Shown here: positions 51,651 to 60,963 of the stretch, piece by piece
Layout: each line of letters starts with the position of its first letter
Numbering within the stretch: the stretch's first letter is position 1
Origin: an uncultured Elusimicrobiales bacterium
GTDB taxonomy: Bacteria; Elusimicrobiota; Elusimicrobia; Elusimicrobiales; Elusimicrobiaceae
Assembly: GCA_934662565.1 (NCBI GenBank)
Contig: CAKUKI010000005.1
Location: forward strand, 1 to 64,000
Direction: 5' to 3'
DNA length: 64,000 nt
Translations under genes and position numbers: made by a program
Notes under the pieces: generated by a model
Told to the model about the DNA's origin: nothing
Database searches by the model: none
What the model saw: only the letters and a program-made list of their open reading frames with translations

Positions 51651-53222
51651 TTACTCGGCCAGAATGGTCGGCGTAATAAAGATTACTAAGTCCGTAGTGG
51701 ATTTGGTCTTTTCCTTGCTGGTAAAGAGCCAACCCAATATCGGGATATCACCCAAAAGCGGTACTTTGCGGGTGGAATCCGTTTCGCGGGAGCTGAGCAA
51801 GCCCCCAATTACCACGGTCTGACCGTTTTTCACGCGTACCAAGGTGGATACGGCACGGGTGGTGGGGTCTTTCGTGTTGCCGATACCGTCAGCCAAGTCG
51901 GAATAAGACGGCTGGACGTACAGGGTCACATAACCTTCGCGGTTTACCTGCGGGGTCACTTGCATCGTCAACCCCACGTTGGCTCTTTCGGAGCTTTCGG
52001 ATTGAAAATCCCCGCTGCTGCCGGAAGTGGAAGTGAAACCTACGGTAGCTTGGGTGGTGGTCATAATGGTAGCCGTTTTGTTGTTGACGGTCACCACTTT
52101 CGGTTTACCCAAGTATTTGGCTTCACCGCGGGTCAACAGGCTTCTGAGCACGATTTTGAAAGCAGAGAAATCCAACAAGCCGCCTTCATCTTCCCCTTCA
52201 CCGGAAGAACCGGAGCCAGAACCAGAGCCGGAACCGGAGCCGGATTCCCCATCGCTGAGGTCCTTTTTGCTCGGGAAAATCCAGTTCCAACCATGCACAC
52301 CTTTACCGCGGATGTAATCCTCGGTCACTTGGCGTTTCGGGCCGGTAAAGGTGACTAAAGAACCGTCACTGCCGCCGTATTCAAAGCCAATGTTTAAGCC
52401 GCTGGTTTTGTTGACTTCCACAATTTGCGCTTCAATCAAAATTTGAGGAGGACGAATATCCAATTCCGCCAAAATATTTTCCACTTGCGGGAAAACTTCC
52501 GCCACATCCGTAATAATCAACTTATTGGTGCGCGGGTCCACCGCAATACGGCCCACCGGCGAAAGCATGCTCTTAATAATAGAGATAATTTCCGCCTGAC
52601 CGGAGTAAGCATCCTGACCGGAGCCGGAAGCCCCCGTGCCGGAGTCTTGCGAAATATTATTGGACGAGCTGTAATTGCTCATGTTGCTACCGCTGGAAAT
52701 TTGCGGCAGAACGCTTTGCATTTCACTGCTGGCAGAACCCATGCCCTGCAAAGAAATATAGCTGAGCGTGTAGATTTTGGTAATGGTATCCGGCGCGTCG
52801 TTAGAGCGTTTGGTGACCACATAGCTTTCGCTCTTACCAATGCGCTGGTAGGTTAACCCGTGTACGCGCAACAACGTATCCAACGCTTCCCGCACCGTCA
52901 CTTTAGTCAAAGAAGCCGTCACTTTTTTATTGGCGAATTCTTCGCTCATAATAAAGTTAATGCGGGCCTGCGTGGTAATGCTGTTCAAGAACGCCGATAT
53001 CGGCACGTTAGACACTCTGATAGATACAGTGCGGTCCAACGGAGAAGCCTGTTCGGCTGTCTTGTACAAATCGGGCTCCCCGGTCATTTTGACCGTCTCT
53101 TCCGCCGTCAGCGTGACTGTGTCATCACTGGGGAGAGACTGTCGGGCTTGCTGCGCGCTAACAGACGTAGCTAAACCCATGGCCAAAACCAAAGCCAGAA
53201 AACCTTCTAAACGATTTTTCAT
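51651..53222 (-). CDS. pilQ: Secretin PilQ/GspD
   Basis: 523 residues with a signal peptide (cut near VSA-Q). The STN-type region DRTVSIRVSNVPISAFLNSI leads to an N1-type domain, then DPRTNKLIITDVAEVFPQVE, and the secretin barrel with KVPLLGDIPILGWLFTSK and the final TDLVIFITPTIL. It forms the outer-membrane channel. A Ser/Gly-Ser repeat and acidic stretch (about 325-350) is inserted before the barrel; this flexible insert is longer than usual. The whole protein is shorter than typical PilQ (650-750). RBS GGAGG. Confidence 0.93.
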   Translation of the reverse strand: MKNRLEGFLALVLAMGLATSVSAQQARQSLPSDDTVTLTAEETVKMTGEPDLYKTAEQASPLDRTVSIRVSNVPISAFLNSITTQARINFIMSEEFANKKVTASLTKVTVREALDTLLRVHGLTYQRIGKSESYVVTKRSNDAPDTITKIYTLSYISLQGMGSASSEMQSVLPQISSGSNMSNYSSSNNISQDSGTGASGSGQDAYSGQAEIISIIKSMLSPVGRIAVDPRTNKLIITDVAEVFPQVENILAELDIRPPQILIEAQIVEVNKTSGLNIGFEYGGSDGSLVTFTGPKRQVTEDYIRGKGVHGWNWIFPSKKDLSDGESGSGSGSGSGSGSSGEGEDEGGLLDFSAFKIVLRSLLTRGEAKYLGKPKVVTVNNKTATIMTTTQATVGFTSTSGSSGDFQSESSERANVGLTMQVTPQVNREGYVTLYVQPSYSDLADGIGNTKDPTTRAVSTLVRVKNGQTVVIGGLLSSRETDSTRKVPLLGDIPILGWLFTSKEKTKSTTDLVIFITPTILAE

Positions 53223-53269
53223 CTATCCTCCTAATTTGCTTTTTGTAAATTACTAAATTACGGCAACAA

Positions 53270-53818
53270 CTACCTTAACTGAACTTTCTTCTTAAATTTG
53301 TGACCTTTATACAAGAATATCACTTCTTCGTTGCGTACGTCTACAATTTTTGCACCTTTGTAAACTTTACCAACCGTGTATATCTTATCACCGATAAACA
53401 CTTCCTTGCCAATAATACCGCCAATGCGGATTTTATTGCGAACCTCAATAGTAGGGTCTTTAATACGCGCAAGTTCCAACTGGCGTAGCCGTTCGGCTTC
53501 TTCGCGTTTGCGGCGTTCTTCGGCCAGTTTGCGCTGGCGTTCCGCTTCCAAAGCGGCCAAACGCTGGCGTTCGCGGTATTGTAATAGCAAGAAATCATCG
53601 GGAGATAAGGTGGGGTCACGCTGATTTTTGGGATTATAGACAATTTTATTTTGGTCTTCTTTGGCGGCTTTTTCGGCCACATCATCCCGCTGGGTGACAA
53701 ACCCCTCTGCGCTTTCGTCCACTCCGGCCGGCATAGGCGGCACTTCCTGCGCTTGCACTGCCGTAGCCCCCAGCACAAATGCGGTAAAAAAACCCATAAC
53801 CAGAATTTTATGCTTCAT
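53270..53818 (-). CDS. PilP-like periplasmic pilus protein
   Basis: 182 residues. The signal peptide is MKHKILVMGFFTAFVLGATAVQA. A disordered acidic part leads to a charged helix (YRERQRLAALEAERQRKLAEERRKREEAERL, about 80-112) and a small beta domain: IRIGGIIGKEVFIGDKIYTVGKVYKGAKIVDV...FLYKGHKFKKKVQL. Position between pilO and pilQ, size and beta domain fit PilP, which links inner-membrane PilNO to PilQ. Similarity is weak, so the call rests mostly on context. Confidence 0.7.
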   Translation of the reverse strand: MKHKILVMGFFTAFVLGATAVQAQEVPPMPAGVDESAEGFVTQRDDVAEKAAKEDQNKIVYNPKNQRDPTLSPDDFLLLQYRERQRLAALEAERQRKLAEERRKREEAERLRQLELARIKDPTIEVRNKIRIGGIIGKEVFIGDKIYTVGKVYKGAKIVDVRNEEVIFLYKGHKFKKKVQLR

Positions 53819-53820
53819 AA

Positions 53821-54444
53821 TTAATTACCCCCCTGATCTTTGAATAATTTAGGAGCTAATTTTTCTTTGGGGAACAAAGTATTAATTTTTATTTTTATCT
53901 GATTTTGGCCCAACATATCAGTTTCGTTCCGCTTATCCAAAGAAAACTCGGAAATACGCAAATATTCCGGACGGTTCTCTACCGAGGCAATCAGCTGGGC
54001 AAATTGCAACCAAGACGCATTGCTGGACACTTCCAAACTGGCTAACGTATAGTTAGGGTTCATGGTGTCTTCCCCTTGCGAACCAGCAAAATTGGGCGTT
54101 AACTTGGCTTGCGCAAACACATCCAAAATTTGCGTCATCAACCATTCACTTTTGGACGACATATCCGGAAAGCGGGGCTCCAACTCCAACAACCGTTTTT
54201 TGCTGGACATATATTCCTGCTCGTTCGTTTGCTGGGAGCGAATGGCCTCCATTTGCCCGCGGTAATTATTAATTTTTTGTTGGAACGAGTTGTTAAAATA
54301 GCGGAACACCAAAAATATCGCTACAATTACAACCAATTGCTTGGCAAACAGTTTAACATTGCCTTCTTGCAACACTAACTGCATATCCTTAAAGCCCTTT
54401 TCTATGGAGGCTTTTATTTTATTCACTTGTGCATTAGCGGACAT
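53821..54444 (-). CDS. pilO: PilO-like protein
   Basis: 207 residues from the ATG at 54444, overlapping the end of the PilMN gene by 11 bases. One membrane helix (KQLVVIVAIFLVFRYFNN, about 33-50) and a periplasmic coiled coil (QQKINNYRGQMEAIRSQQTNEQEY...) precede a ferredoxin-like domain ending in NPNYTLASLEVSSNASWLQFAQLIASVE. This is the PilO/GspM layout. It pairs with PilN. Confidence 0.8.
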   Translation of the reverse strand: MSANAQVNKIKASIEKGFKDMQLVLQEGNVKLFAKQLVVIVAIFLVFRYFNNSFQQKINNYRGQMEAIRSQQTNEQEYMSSKKRLLELEPRFPDMSSKSEWLMTQILDVFAQAKLTPNFAGSQGEDTMNPNYTLASLEVSSNASWLQFAQLIASVENRPEYLRISEFSLDKRNETDMLGQNQIKIKINTLFPKEKLAPKLFKDQGGN

Positions 54445-56089
54445 AGTTATCCTCCCCTTTGCCACATTCCAGAGAGAAGGTGGTTTCTTTACCTCTTTGT
54501 CTGCCGGAATCGTCACTGTTGCGGCGGGTGGTGGATTCATTTTCCGCGCCGCCCTGTACGGATACATCCTGATACGAAATCTGCGCTTCTTGACCGCAAA
54601 TTTCTTTTACCAAAGGCATATCCATCAGCGCGCGGCGGTATTTATCACCCAAGGCTAAATCGGCCTGACCGTCTCCGCCCGATTTAATGGACCCCGTCAG
54701 CTTAAACGAACGGGTTTTGCCGGAGGCCGGCGGGAATTTGTCTTTATATTCCACTTTGGTAATCCACACTTCTGCCGGAATGGAATCCACAAATTCCACC
54801 AACAGGGGTGTAATCGGGTTGCTTTTTAAGAACGTTTCCAAGTTGGAATTTTGGCTCTTAATTTGCGTTAAATTATTGGATATTTGAGAAGCCGTTAAGC
54901 CTTCAAAATCCTTAATGGTGTTGGCATTGGTAGCTTTAACGTGTTTAAGTTCCGTTTCCGTTTTTTGCATACCAAAATACCCTTTAGCAATGAGCAGCAG
55001 GAAAAACACTACCACCAAAACAGCAATTTTCCACGCCATCAGCGCCGCATTAAACTCATAATCGCTCAAGCGGGAGCCTTTTACAAAATCTAAATCCGGC
55101 GCTTTGGAATCATAAAATTTGCCACTGGCCCCAATGGCGGAAACTTCCCCCGCCGATTTGGTTTCAATGCCATACACTTCTTTTAAGTTCCATTTGCGGA
55201 CCGGTTTTTTGGAATCGGCTTCCAACGCAGTGGTCCAGTTATCTACATCATGCCCCATAATAACAGCTTCTTCAAAGGGGTCTTTTTCTAACTGTTTAGC
55301 AATAAATTCCGTGCAGTTGGTAATTTCAAAACGGCGGCGTTCAGCCGGTAAAGAACCGGAAATTTCCACCTCGCGCAACAACACGGGCGCGCCTTCGTTC
55401 AAAAAGACAAAACTAGCCAAATCTTTGCCGAAGAAAGAATAAATGCGGCCCCCGTTGCCAATGGCTTCTTTATCGCTGGAGTCAAACGCGCGGCTTAAAG
55501 ATAACACAGAGGGTTCCACAGAAACCAGCTCCAACCCCGCCGAGCGCAAGCCCTTGGCCAAGCGTTCCAAAATTACTTTGCTGGTCATGGCAAAAACCAC
55601 GCCCATCTTTTTTTGCTTGGTGGCGGCAGTTTCAAATTCGTACACATGGTACGCATATTCGCCCTTTTCAAACGGGAAATGAATATATTTACGCGCTTGC
55701 AACGGAATGCTGGTTTTCCAGTTTTTGCGTTCAATAACCGTAGGAATTACAAAATGGCGCAGCAGACAAAACGGAGAAGCCAAACTGACAACCACTTTGT
55801 TGGTTTTCCATTTTTTGCGGCTGGCCACTTTGGTTAAGGCTTCCAGCCAGTTATCCATTTGGAAATACGCTTCGTTCAAATCCAGCGGTTTAAGCTGGGT
55901 GCGGTCCACATCACTTACAGGCACGCGCAAGAGGGACTCTAATACAGTCCCTCCGTCCTTTTGGGAACTTTGCGCAATATACATTTCGTCCAAGCTGATA
56001 TACAGGCCCAAACAATCGGGGTGGGCCTTCATATTTTTGCCTATCAGCGTTTCCGCAAGTTTAGAATTTGCAAGGTTAAAATTTGCCAT
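54434..56089 (-). CDS. PilM-PilN fusion protein
   Basis: 551 residues joining two subunits normally made from separate genes. Residues 1-340 are a cytoplasmic actin-like PilM/GspL domain (LGLYISLDEMYIA, KVVVSLASPFCLLRHFVIP, LELVSVEPSVLSLSRAF, ITNCTEFIAKQLE). One membrane helix lies at about 351-371, followed by a PilN-like periplasmic part: coiled coil (KTETELKHVKATNANTIKDFEGL) and VEFVDSIPAEVWITKVEYKD...SFKLTGSIKS. The order equals GspL of type II systems or a PilM+PilN fusion. It should tie PilB in the cytoplasm to the periplasmic ring. Confidence 0.85.
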   Translation of the reverse strand: MANFNLANSKLAETLIGKNMKAHPDCLGLYISLDEMYIAQSSQKDGGTVLESLLRVPVSDVDRTQLKPLDLNEAYFQMDNWLEALTKVASRKKWKTNKVVVSLASPFCLLRHFVIPTVIERKNWKTSIPLQARKYIHFPFEKGEYAYHVYEFETAATKQKKMGVVFAMTSKVILERLAKGLRSAGLELVSVEPSVLSLSRAFDSSDKEAIGNGGRIYSFFGKDLASFVFLNEGAPVLLREVEISGSLPAERRRFEITNCTEFIAKQLEKDPFEEAVIMGHDVDNWTTALEADSKKPVRKWNLKEVYGIETKSAGEVSAIGASGKFYDSKAPDLDFVKGSRLSDYEFNAALMAWKIAVLVVVFFLLLIAKGYFGMQKTETELKHVKATNANTIKDFEGLTASQISNNLTQIKSQNSNLETFLKSNPITPLLVEFVDSIPAEVWITKVEYKDKFPPASGKTRSFKLTGSIKSGGDGQADLALGDKYRRALMDMPLVKEICGQEAQISYQDVSVQGGAENESTTRRNSDDSGRQRGKETTFSLECGKGEDNYVR

Positions 56090-56104
56090 GTCTAAAAATC
56101 CTTA

Positions 56105-58066
56105 TTATTGGGCGGATGCCGTGTCGTACTGGTCGTACGGCATATCATACGGGTTATTATTGGCGGTGGTGCCATACGGGTCAGCCGCGGTACCGGCTAC
56201 GGGCGCATCATACGGATTGCCCGTAGTGGTAGTTTCCGGAGCCCCATAAGCGCTGGGGTCCGTGGGCATGGGCGAATTTGCCGCATTGTCCAAAGAACCG
56301 GCCGGCAACGTTTCTTCGTAAATATTGACGGTAGATTTATTGGTCGGGCCCGTGACGTTGACCGTATCGGCAGTTTGCGCCACCGTTTCTTCGGCTTTAG
56401 CCGCCGCCATTACGCGGTTGGGTTTCGTCCACAAGCGGGCCGTTTTATAATTGCATTTGGTGCAGAGCGATTTTTCATCCGTCGCGGCTTTCTTTACCCC
56501 GCATTTTACATTTACACGTCTTCTTAAGGTTTTCTTTTCACCGGTGGAATCCGTGACGGTCAACACGAAGGTATATTTACCGCATTCCAGTTCCGGCCCG
56601 ATAATCCCTTTGCGGGCGTTCCACAAAATTTGGTGGTAAACCGGCGCAAAGCCTTCCAGTTGGCGCACCACATAGTATTTGCCGTCTTTGGCGTGCTGCA
56701 CTACTTGGAAAGTCCAGTTAGATACAGGGTTCACCGTTTCAATCACGGAGAAATCCACCGCAAACGCTTCCCCTTTAGAGGGGTCAATTTCGTTAGAGAC
56801 CGGTACTACCGCCATGCTAAGAAGCGGCTGTTTAGAAATTTGGTTTGCTTGCGCAATAGCACTGGGCAAATCGGAATCAAAATCAAACACAATGGAAAGA
56901 CCTTCCAAATTGGCAAATTTGGCCGGAGGTTCTTGGTCATACAAGCCCATATTGTAGCTGATTTTGCCGGAAGAAATACCTTTGTGCACAAAATAAGAGT
57001 TCAAGGCCATCGCTTGGCGGATACCGCCCAAAGTGACGTCGTCCGTATACGAACCGGCCGGCAAAATGATGTAATTGGCACCTTGGGTCAACGCCATTAA
57101 GGAATAAATATCATCCAACAACGGCTGGGCAGACAAATTAAAGCGGGTGCCTTGGAAAATTACATCTCCGTCAATATCAATGGCATCCGGCAAATCGTTG
57201 CGGAAGTAAATGCGCACCCCTTTAGTGTTGCGGATACGTTCAATGACGGCAGCTTTCATGCTGTCCAATTTTTGTTGGCTGTAAAGTTCGCGCGCTTTCA
57301 AAGCATCTGCAGAGGTTAAATCCGTATAAGTAGAATTGGCGGATTTTACTTCCGCTTTGGGTTCGTCTTCGTCCTCATCTTCGTCGTCGGTAGCTTGAGC
57401 GGCGGCCGTTTCCACATCCGCATACGCAACCGGAGCCGCAACCCCCGTTTGAGCGGTAGCTTGGGCCTCATTTAGCGTTTCCTGTGCAGCCGCTTGCGTT
57501 TCTTTTGCAGCGGTCTTGGCATCTTCGCGCACTTGGGCGGCGTCTTGCTCGGCTTGAGCCATGGAGGCATTTACGTCATCAGCAGACTGACGGGCCGTTT
57601 CCGCTACTTCATTGGCGGTTGTTTTAGCGTCTTCGGCCACGGCATTAGCGGCGGCGCGGGCTTCCGTGCCAACTTCTTCCACTTCTTCCGCAGCAGCACG
57701 TTGCAACAGCATATTCTGCTGGGCTTGGGCTTCGGCGGCGGTTTGCGCATCAGAAAGGCGTTTTACTTCCCCTTCCTTAAAAGCTACATCCACTTCTACC
57801 GGATTTTGGATACCGCCAATGCGGTTATGAATCATGTTGACGTATTTGTTGGCCTCGGCCACCTGTTTACGGTTGCCGGAAAGCAGCACGTCAATAAAAT
57901 ACTCCATGGCTTCGTCGTTCTTTTCCTGCTCAAACAACGCTTTACCCTTTTCCAGTTGTTTTGCCGGCGAGGTAGCCGCAAACAACGGCGCATTATCACC
58001 CACGAGTGATAAGAACATAAAAGCAGCAACCAAAGTTGCACTTAAATATTTATTTATTTTTATCAT
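56105..58066 (-). CDS. Accessory periplasmic protein of the pilus locus
   Basis: 653 residues from the ATG at 58066. A signal peptide (to AAFMFLSLVGDNAPLFAA) is followed by one TPR-like motif (QLEKGKALFEQEKNDEAMEYFIDVLL), an Ala/Gln/Glu-rich helix of about 120 residues (likely coiled coil), an acidic patch (DDEDEDEDEP), and then an OmpA-like region (GVRIYFRNDLPDAIDIDGDVIF; FDFDSDLPSAIAQANQ). A beta domain carries two CxxC-type pairs (KSLCTKCNYK), and the end is rich in Asn/Pro/Tyr/Asp (NPYDMPYDQYD). First gene of the locus after a good promoter. No known family; perhaps it anchors the secretin to peptidoglycan. Confidence 0.7.
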   Translation of the reverse strand: MIKINKYLSATLVAAFMFLSLVGDNAPLFAATSPAKQLEKGKALFEQEKNDEAMEYFIDVLLSGNRKQVAEANKYVNMIHNRIGGIQNPVEVDVAFKEGEVKRLSDAQTAAEAQAQQNMLLQRAAAEEVEEVGTEARAAANAVAEDAKTTANEVAETARQSADDVNASMAQAEQDAAQVREDAKTAAKETQAAAQETLNEAQATAQTGVAAPVAYADVETAAAQATDDEDEDEDEPKAEVKSANSTYTDLTSADALKARELYSQQKLDSMKAAVIERIRNTKGVRIYFRNDLPDAIDIDGDVIFQGTRFNLSAQPLLDDIYSLMALTQGANYIILPAGSYTDDVTLGGIRQAMALNSYFVHKGISSGKISYNMGLYDQEPPAKFANLEGLSIVFDFDSDLPSAIAQANQISKQPLLSMAVVPVSNEIDPSKGEAFAVDFSVIETVNPVSNWTFQVVQHAKDGKYYVVRQLEGFAPVYHQILWNARKGIIGPELECGKYTFVLTVTDSTGEKKTLRRRVNVKCGVKKAATDEKSLCTKCNYKTARLWTKPNRVMAAAKAEETVAQTADTVNVTGPTNKSTVNIYEETLPAGSLDNAANSPMPTDPSAYGAPETTTTGNPYDAPVAGTAADPYGTTANNNPYDMPYDQYDTASAQ

Positions 58067-58133
58067 AGATTCACTTGCCCTTGTATTAAAGGTATCCTTT
58101 TTTATACACATTTACAACACAACAGATAATAGA

Positions 58134-58161
58134 ATTATAGCAATTTAGCGGCGTTTGTAAA
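58134..58161 (-). promoter_or_regulatory. Promoter of the pilus operon
   Basis: On the minus strand TTTACA (58161-58156), 16 bp, TATAAT (58139-58134) preceded by TGC (extended -10). It is the best promoter in the window and sits about 70 bases before the first gene of the locus. Confidence 0.65.
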
Positions 58162-58200
58162 GTTATTTTTTATTCGCACCCTACCGCAACCCCCAAAAAG

Positions 58201-60810
58201 CTATTTTTTACCCAATGCCGCCAAGCGTTTGGTGGCAGTGGCATTTTCCGGATAATAAAACAGCGCGCTTTTTAAGTAATAAGCGGCATCATCCGCTTGT
58301 TCCGCACGGTACAACAGGGAAGACAACGCCAAATTGGCCGATAAATCTTCCGGATGTTCCTTCAGTACGCCTTCTAATAATTCCTTGGATTTTAAGGCAT
58401 TTCCCGCTTGATTGAAATACAAGGCCAAAAGAACGGGGCCGTTGGTATCGTTTGGAAAATCTTTTATATATGTTTCAATATCCGTGCGCAATTTGCGCCG
58501 GCCGGAAACGGATTGGCTCCAATAATTAGCCGCTTTTATATGCAAATCCTGTATTTTTTGCGCTTGGGCGGCAATAGCGGGCAGGTCTTCTTTCGTTTTT
58601 TTATACAACCGCTTTAAGTTTTGCAATAACGTGCGGTCCAGCGTGTCGGCCGTCAGCCCGCGCTTATATAAGTTTTTGGCAAATTCTGTTTCGTCCCGCT
58701 TTACATAAATATCGCCCAGATTAGTCCACAACTCCGCCGCATAGGGGAATAAATGCACCCCACGGTCCAGCAGTTTCAAATTATCGTCGTTGGCATAAAT
58801 GACATCTTGGCGAATCAGAGAGCCCAACATCACATACGCACGCAAATTAAACGAGCTTAATTTTAAGTGCTCCGTCAAATAGCGCACGGCTTTCTCTTCT
58901 TCCCCCGCGCCCAACGCGGCCAACGCGGCATTAAAATAAACTTCGTCATAATACGCGGCGGCAGAGAGCGTTTTTTCATACGCGGCTAACGCATTTTTAT
59001 ACTCATTTTGCTGCAAATAGGTATTACCTAAACGAAAGCCGGCCTCCGTATTGGCGGGATACAGGGCCAAGGCGCGGGCATAATTGGCTTGGGCCTCTTT
59101 TATATGGCCGGAAGCCTGCAATTTAAGCCCCTCATAACCGCGGAAGTAGCTGCTGAGCACTAACCCCTGCCACACAATAACCGCCCCGCAAAATGCCAAA
59201 ACGGCCAGCCCAACGGTTTTTGTGACGGGGTTGACGGTAATGGCTACAGTGCGGTCTTCTTTCCCTACACCGCTGACCTCGGCCCCGACAAACCACCAGA
59301 AGATAAACGCCGGCACTACCGCATGCAAAGAAATATTGAGCATATTATCCACCAACATACCCAAAATACCGCAGAACACCGCCTGCAACAGTTGTTTTTT
59401 ATCCCCCTCTTTTTTATGGGAAGCAAAATCTTTTACCTCTAAAAACAGCACCATAAACATAAACAGGAACAACCCCACGCCCACAATACCGCCTTGGGCC
59501 AGTTGGAAGAAGACCTCGTTATGGGGGGCATTGGTGCGGGCTTTTAATTCCCGCAAATTGGGGTGTTTTAATAAGGTTTTGTATTGGTTTTGGGCAAACG
59601 CCATTTGAAAGTTGCCCAATCCCGCCCCCATAACCGGACGGGATAAAAAGATTTCTTTGGAAACATCCCACATAAACAACCGTTGGTGGAGAGATTGAAA
59701 AATATGGTCTTTATCCACATCCAGCGTAAAATTGGACGGGGTCACTTGGGAAAGTTCTTCCGCGCGGGCCGCCACCGGGCTTTTGGAACCGCCAAAATAG
59801 GCCGACCCATATAACACCCCAAAAGCAAGCAAAACCAGCAAAAATGCGCGCAAGCGGCGGCTCCAAACCAAACTGCGCAGAGAGCCGAACATCCACATCA
59901 TAATAAACCCGCACGCGGCCCCCAACCAGCAGGAACGCGCCAACCCGAAAGACAAATACAGTAAATATACCAGCGTTAAAAAGCCGTACACCAGCATATC
60001 CTTTTTGCTTTCCGCGCGCAAAAAGTAAACGGCAATAGCGGGTACTAACATCACCACGGCGGAAGACAAAAAGTTTGGGTTTCCAAAGGTGGAAAACGCC
60101 TTGCTGGCAAATTGGCTCATTTCAAACGGCCATAAAAACTCCAACCCCAACGCTTGCAATACCCCATACACACACGCCAGAAAAACGGAAATAAATACCA
60201 AAACGATAATGTTTTCCTGCGTCACCTTTTTAAGTACGCGCATCCCTAACCAAATCCCTGCCGCCCACAGCAAAACGGCATACCAGTCAAACATGCGCGC
60301 AAACAGGTTATCGGCAGAAAGCATAGTATGCAAATAAGGCAGCAGCAGCCACAACGCGCCCCACACAATAAACAATAAAATATAGTTAGTTTTGCTTTCA
60401 ATCACGCCGGAAAACACCACATTTTTGCTGACGACATACGCCCCCAAGGCCACCACCAACAAAAGCGTGCCGTAATTAAGCATATTGTAGAACATAGTTT
60501 GGCGCAAGGCTTGCGGCTCGGCCGATACGGCAGACAGCCAAGTGACGGCACAGACAATCACATACACAAAAAAGGCCAAATCAAAAAAAGTTTTGGTAAA
60601 ATCAATGGTTTTGGAGCGCAAAAACTTAACGGCCATGGTGGCATAAATAAGGGCCAAAAGCACATACAAAACGGTATTTTGCACTTGAAAGGGGTTTTCG
60701 GTCAAGTCCGTAAAAAACATCAACGGCGTGACCAAAAACAACGCGGCCAAAAGCACGCGGGTAATTTTCATATAAATAGTTTCTTTTTGCGGTTTAGTTA
60801 AATGGAGCAT
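58201..60810 (-). CDS. O-antigen ligase/pilin glycosylase-like protein with TPRs
   Basis: 869 residues from the ATG at 60810 (CAGGTG upstream). It has about 12 membrane helices, with the Wzy/WaaL/PglL-type periplasmic loop containing TNAPHNEVFFQLAQGGIVGVGLFLF (conserved His-Asn). The C-terminal third is soluble with about six TPR units (AQANYARALALYPANTEAGFRLGNTYLQQNEYKNALAAYEK and later). Such proteins polymerise O-antigen, join it to lipid A, or glycosylate pilins (PglL/PilO/TfpW). Its place directly upstream of the pilus operon suggests pilin glycosylation, but this is inference. Confidence 0.82.
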   Translation of the reverse strand: MLHLTKPQKETIYMKITRVLLAALFLVTPLMFFTDLTENPFQVQNTVLYVLLALIYATMAVKFLRSKTIDFTKTFFDLAFFVYVIVCAVTWLSAVSAEPQALRQTMFYNMLNYGTLLLVVALGAYVVSKNVVFSGVIESKTNYILLFIVWGALWLLLPYLHTMLSADNLFARMFDWYAVLLWAAGIWLGMRVLKKVTQENIIVLVFISVFLACVYGVLQALGLEFLWPFEMSQFASKAFSTFGNPNFLSSAVVMLVPAIAVYFLRAESKKDMLVYGFLTLVYLLYLSFGLARSCWLGAACGFIMMWMFGSLRSLVWSRRLRAFLLVLLAFGVLYGSAYFGGSKSPVAARAEELSQVTPSNFTLDVDKDHIFQSLHQRLFMWDVSKEIFLSRPVMGAGLGNFQMAFAQNQYKTLLKHPNLRELKARTNAPHNEVFFQLAQGGIVGVGLFLFMFMVLFLEVKDFASHKKEGDKKQLLQAVFCGILGMLVDNMLNISLHAVVPAFIFWWFVGAEVSGVGKEDRTVAITVNPVTKTVGLAVLAFCGAVIVWQGLVLSSYFRGYEGLKLQASGHIKEAQANYARALALYPANTEAGFRLGNTYLQQNEYKNALAAYEKTLSAAAYYDEVYFNAALAALGAGEEEKAVRYLTEHLKLSSFNLRAYVMLGSLIRQDVIYANDDNLKLLDRGVHLFPYAAELWTNLGDIYVKRDETEFAKNLYKRGLTADTLDRTLLQNLKRLYKKTKEDLPAIAAQAQKIQDLHIKAANYWSQSVSGRRKLRTDIETYIKDFPNDTNGPVLLALYFNQAGNALKSKELLEGVLKEHPEDLSANLALSSLLYRAEQADDAAYYLKSALFYYPENATATKRLAALGKK

Positions 60811-60909
60811 AAAACACCTGATATAAAATGCCCGCTGATTTACCACGCGGGCAAACTTTTTTATATTGTAGTTTTTTATAAACAACCTTGTAAACGGCTA
60901 ATATACAAA

Positions 60910-60948
60910 AAAACAACCCCTCGGCCGTGAACCGAGGGGCATAAAATA
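60910..60948 (-). terminator. Terminator of the cysteine-rich protein gene
   Basis: On the minus strand CCCCTCGG, loop, CCGAGGGG, then TTGTTTTTTT. Confidence 0.85.
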
Positions 60949-60963
60949 ATATAGCTTTACAAT

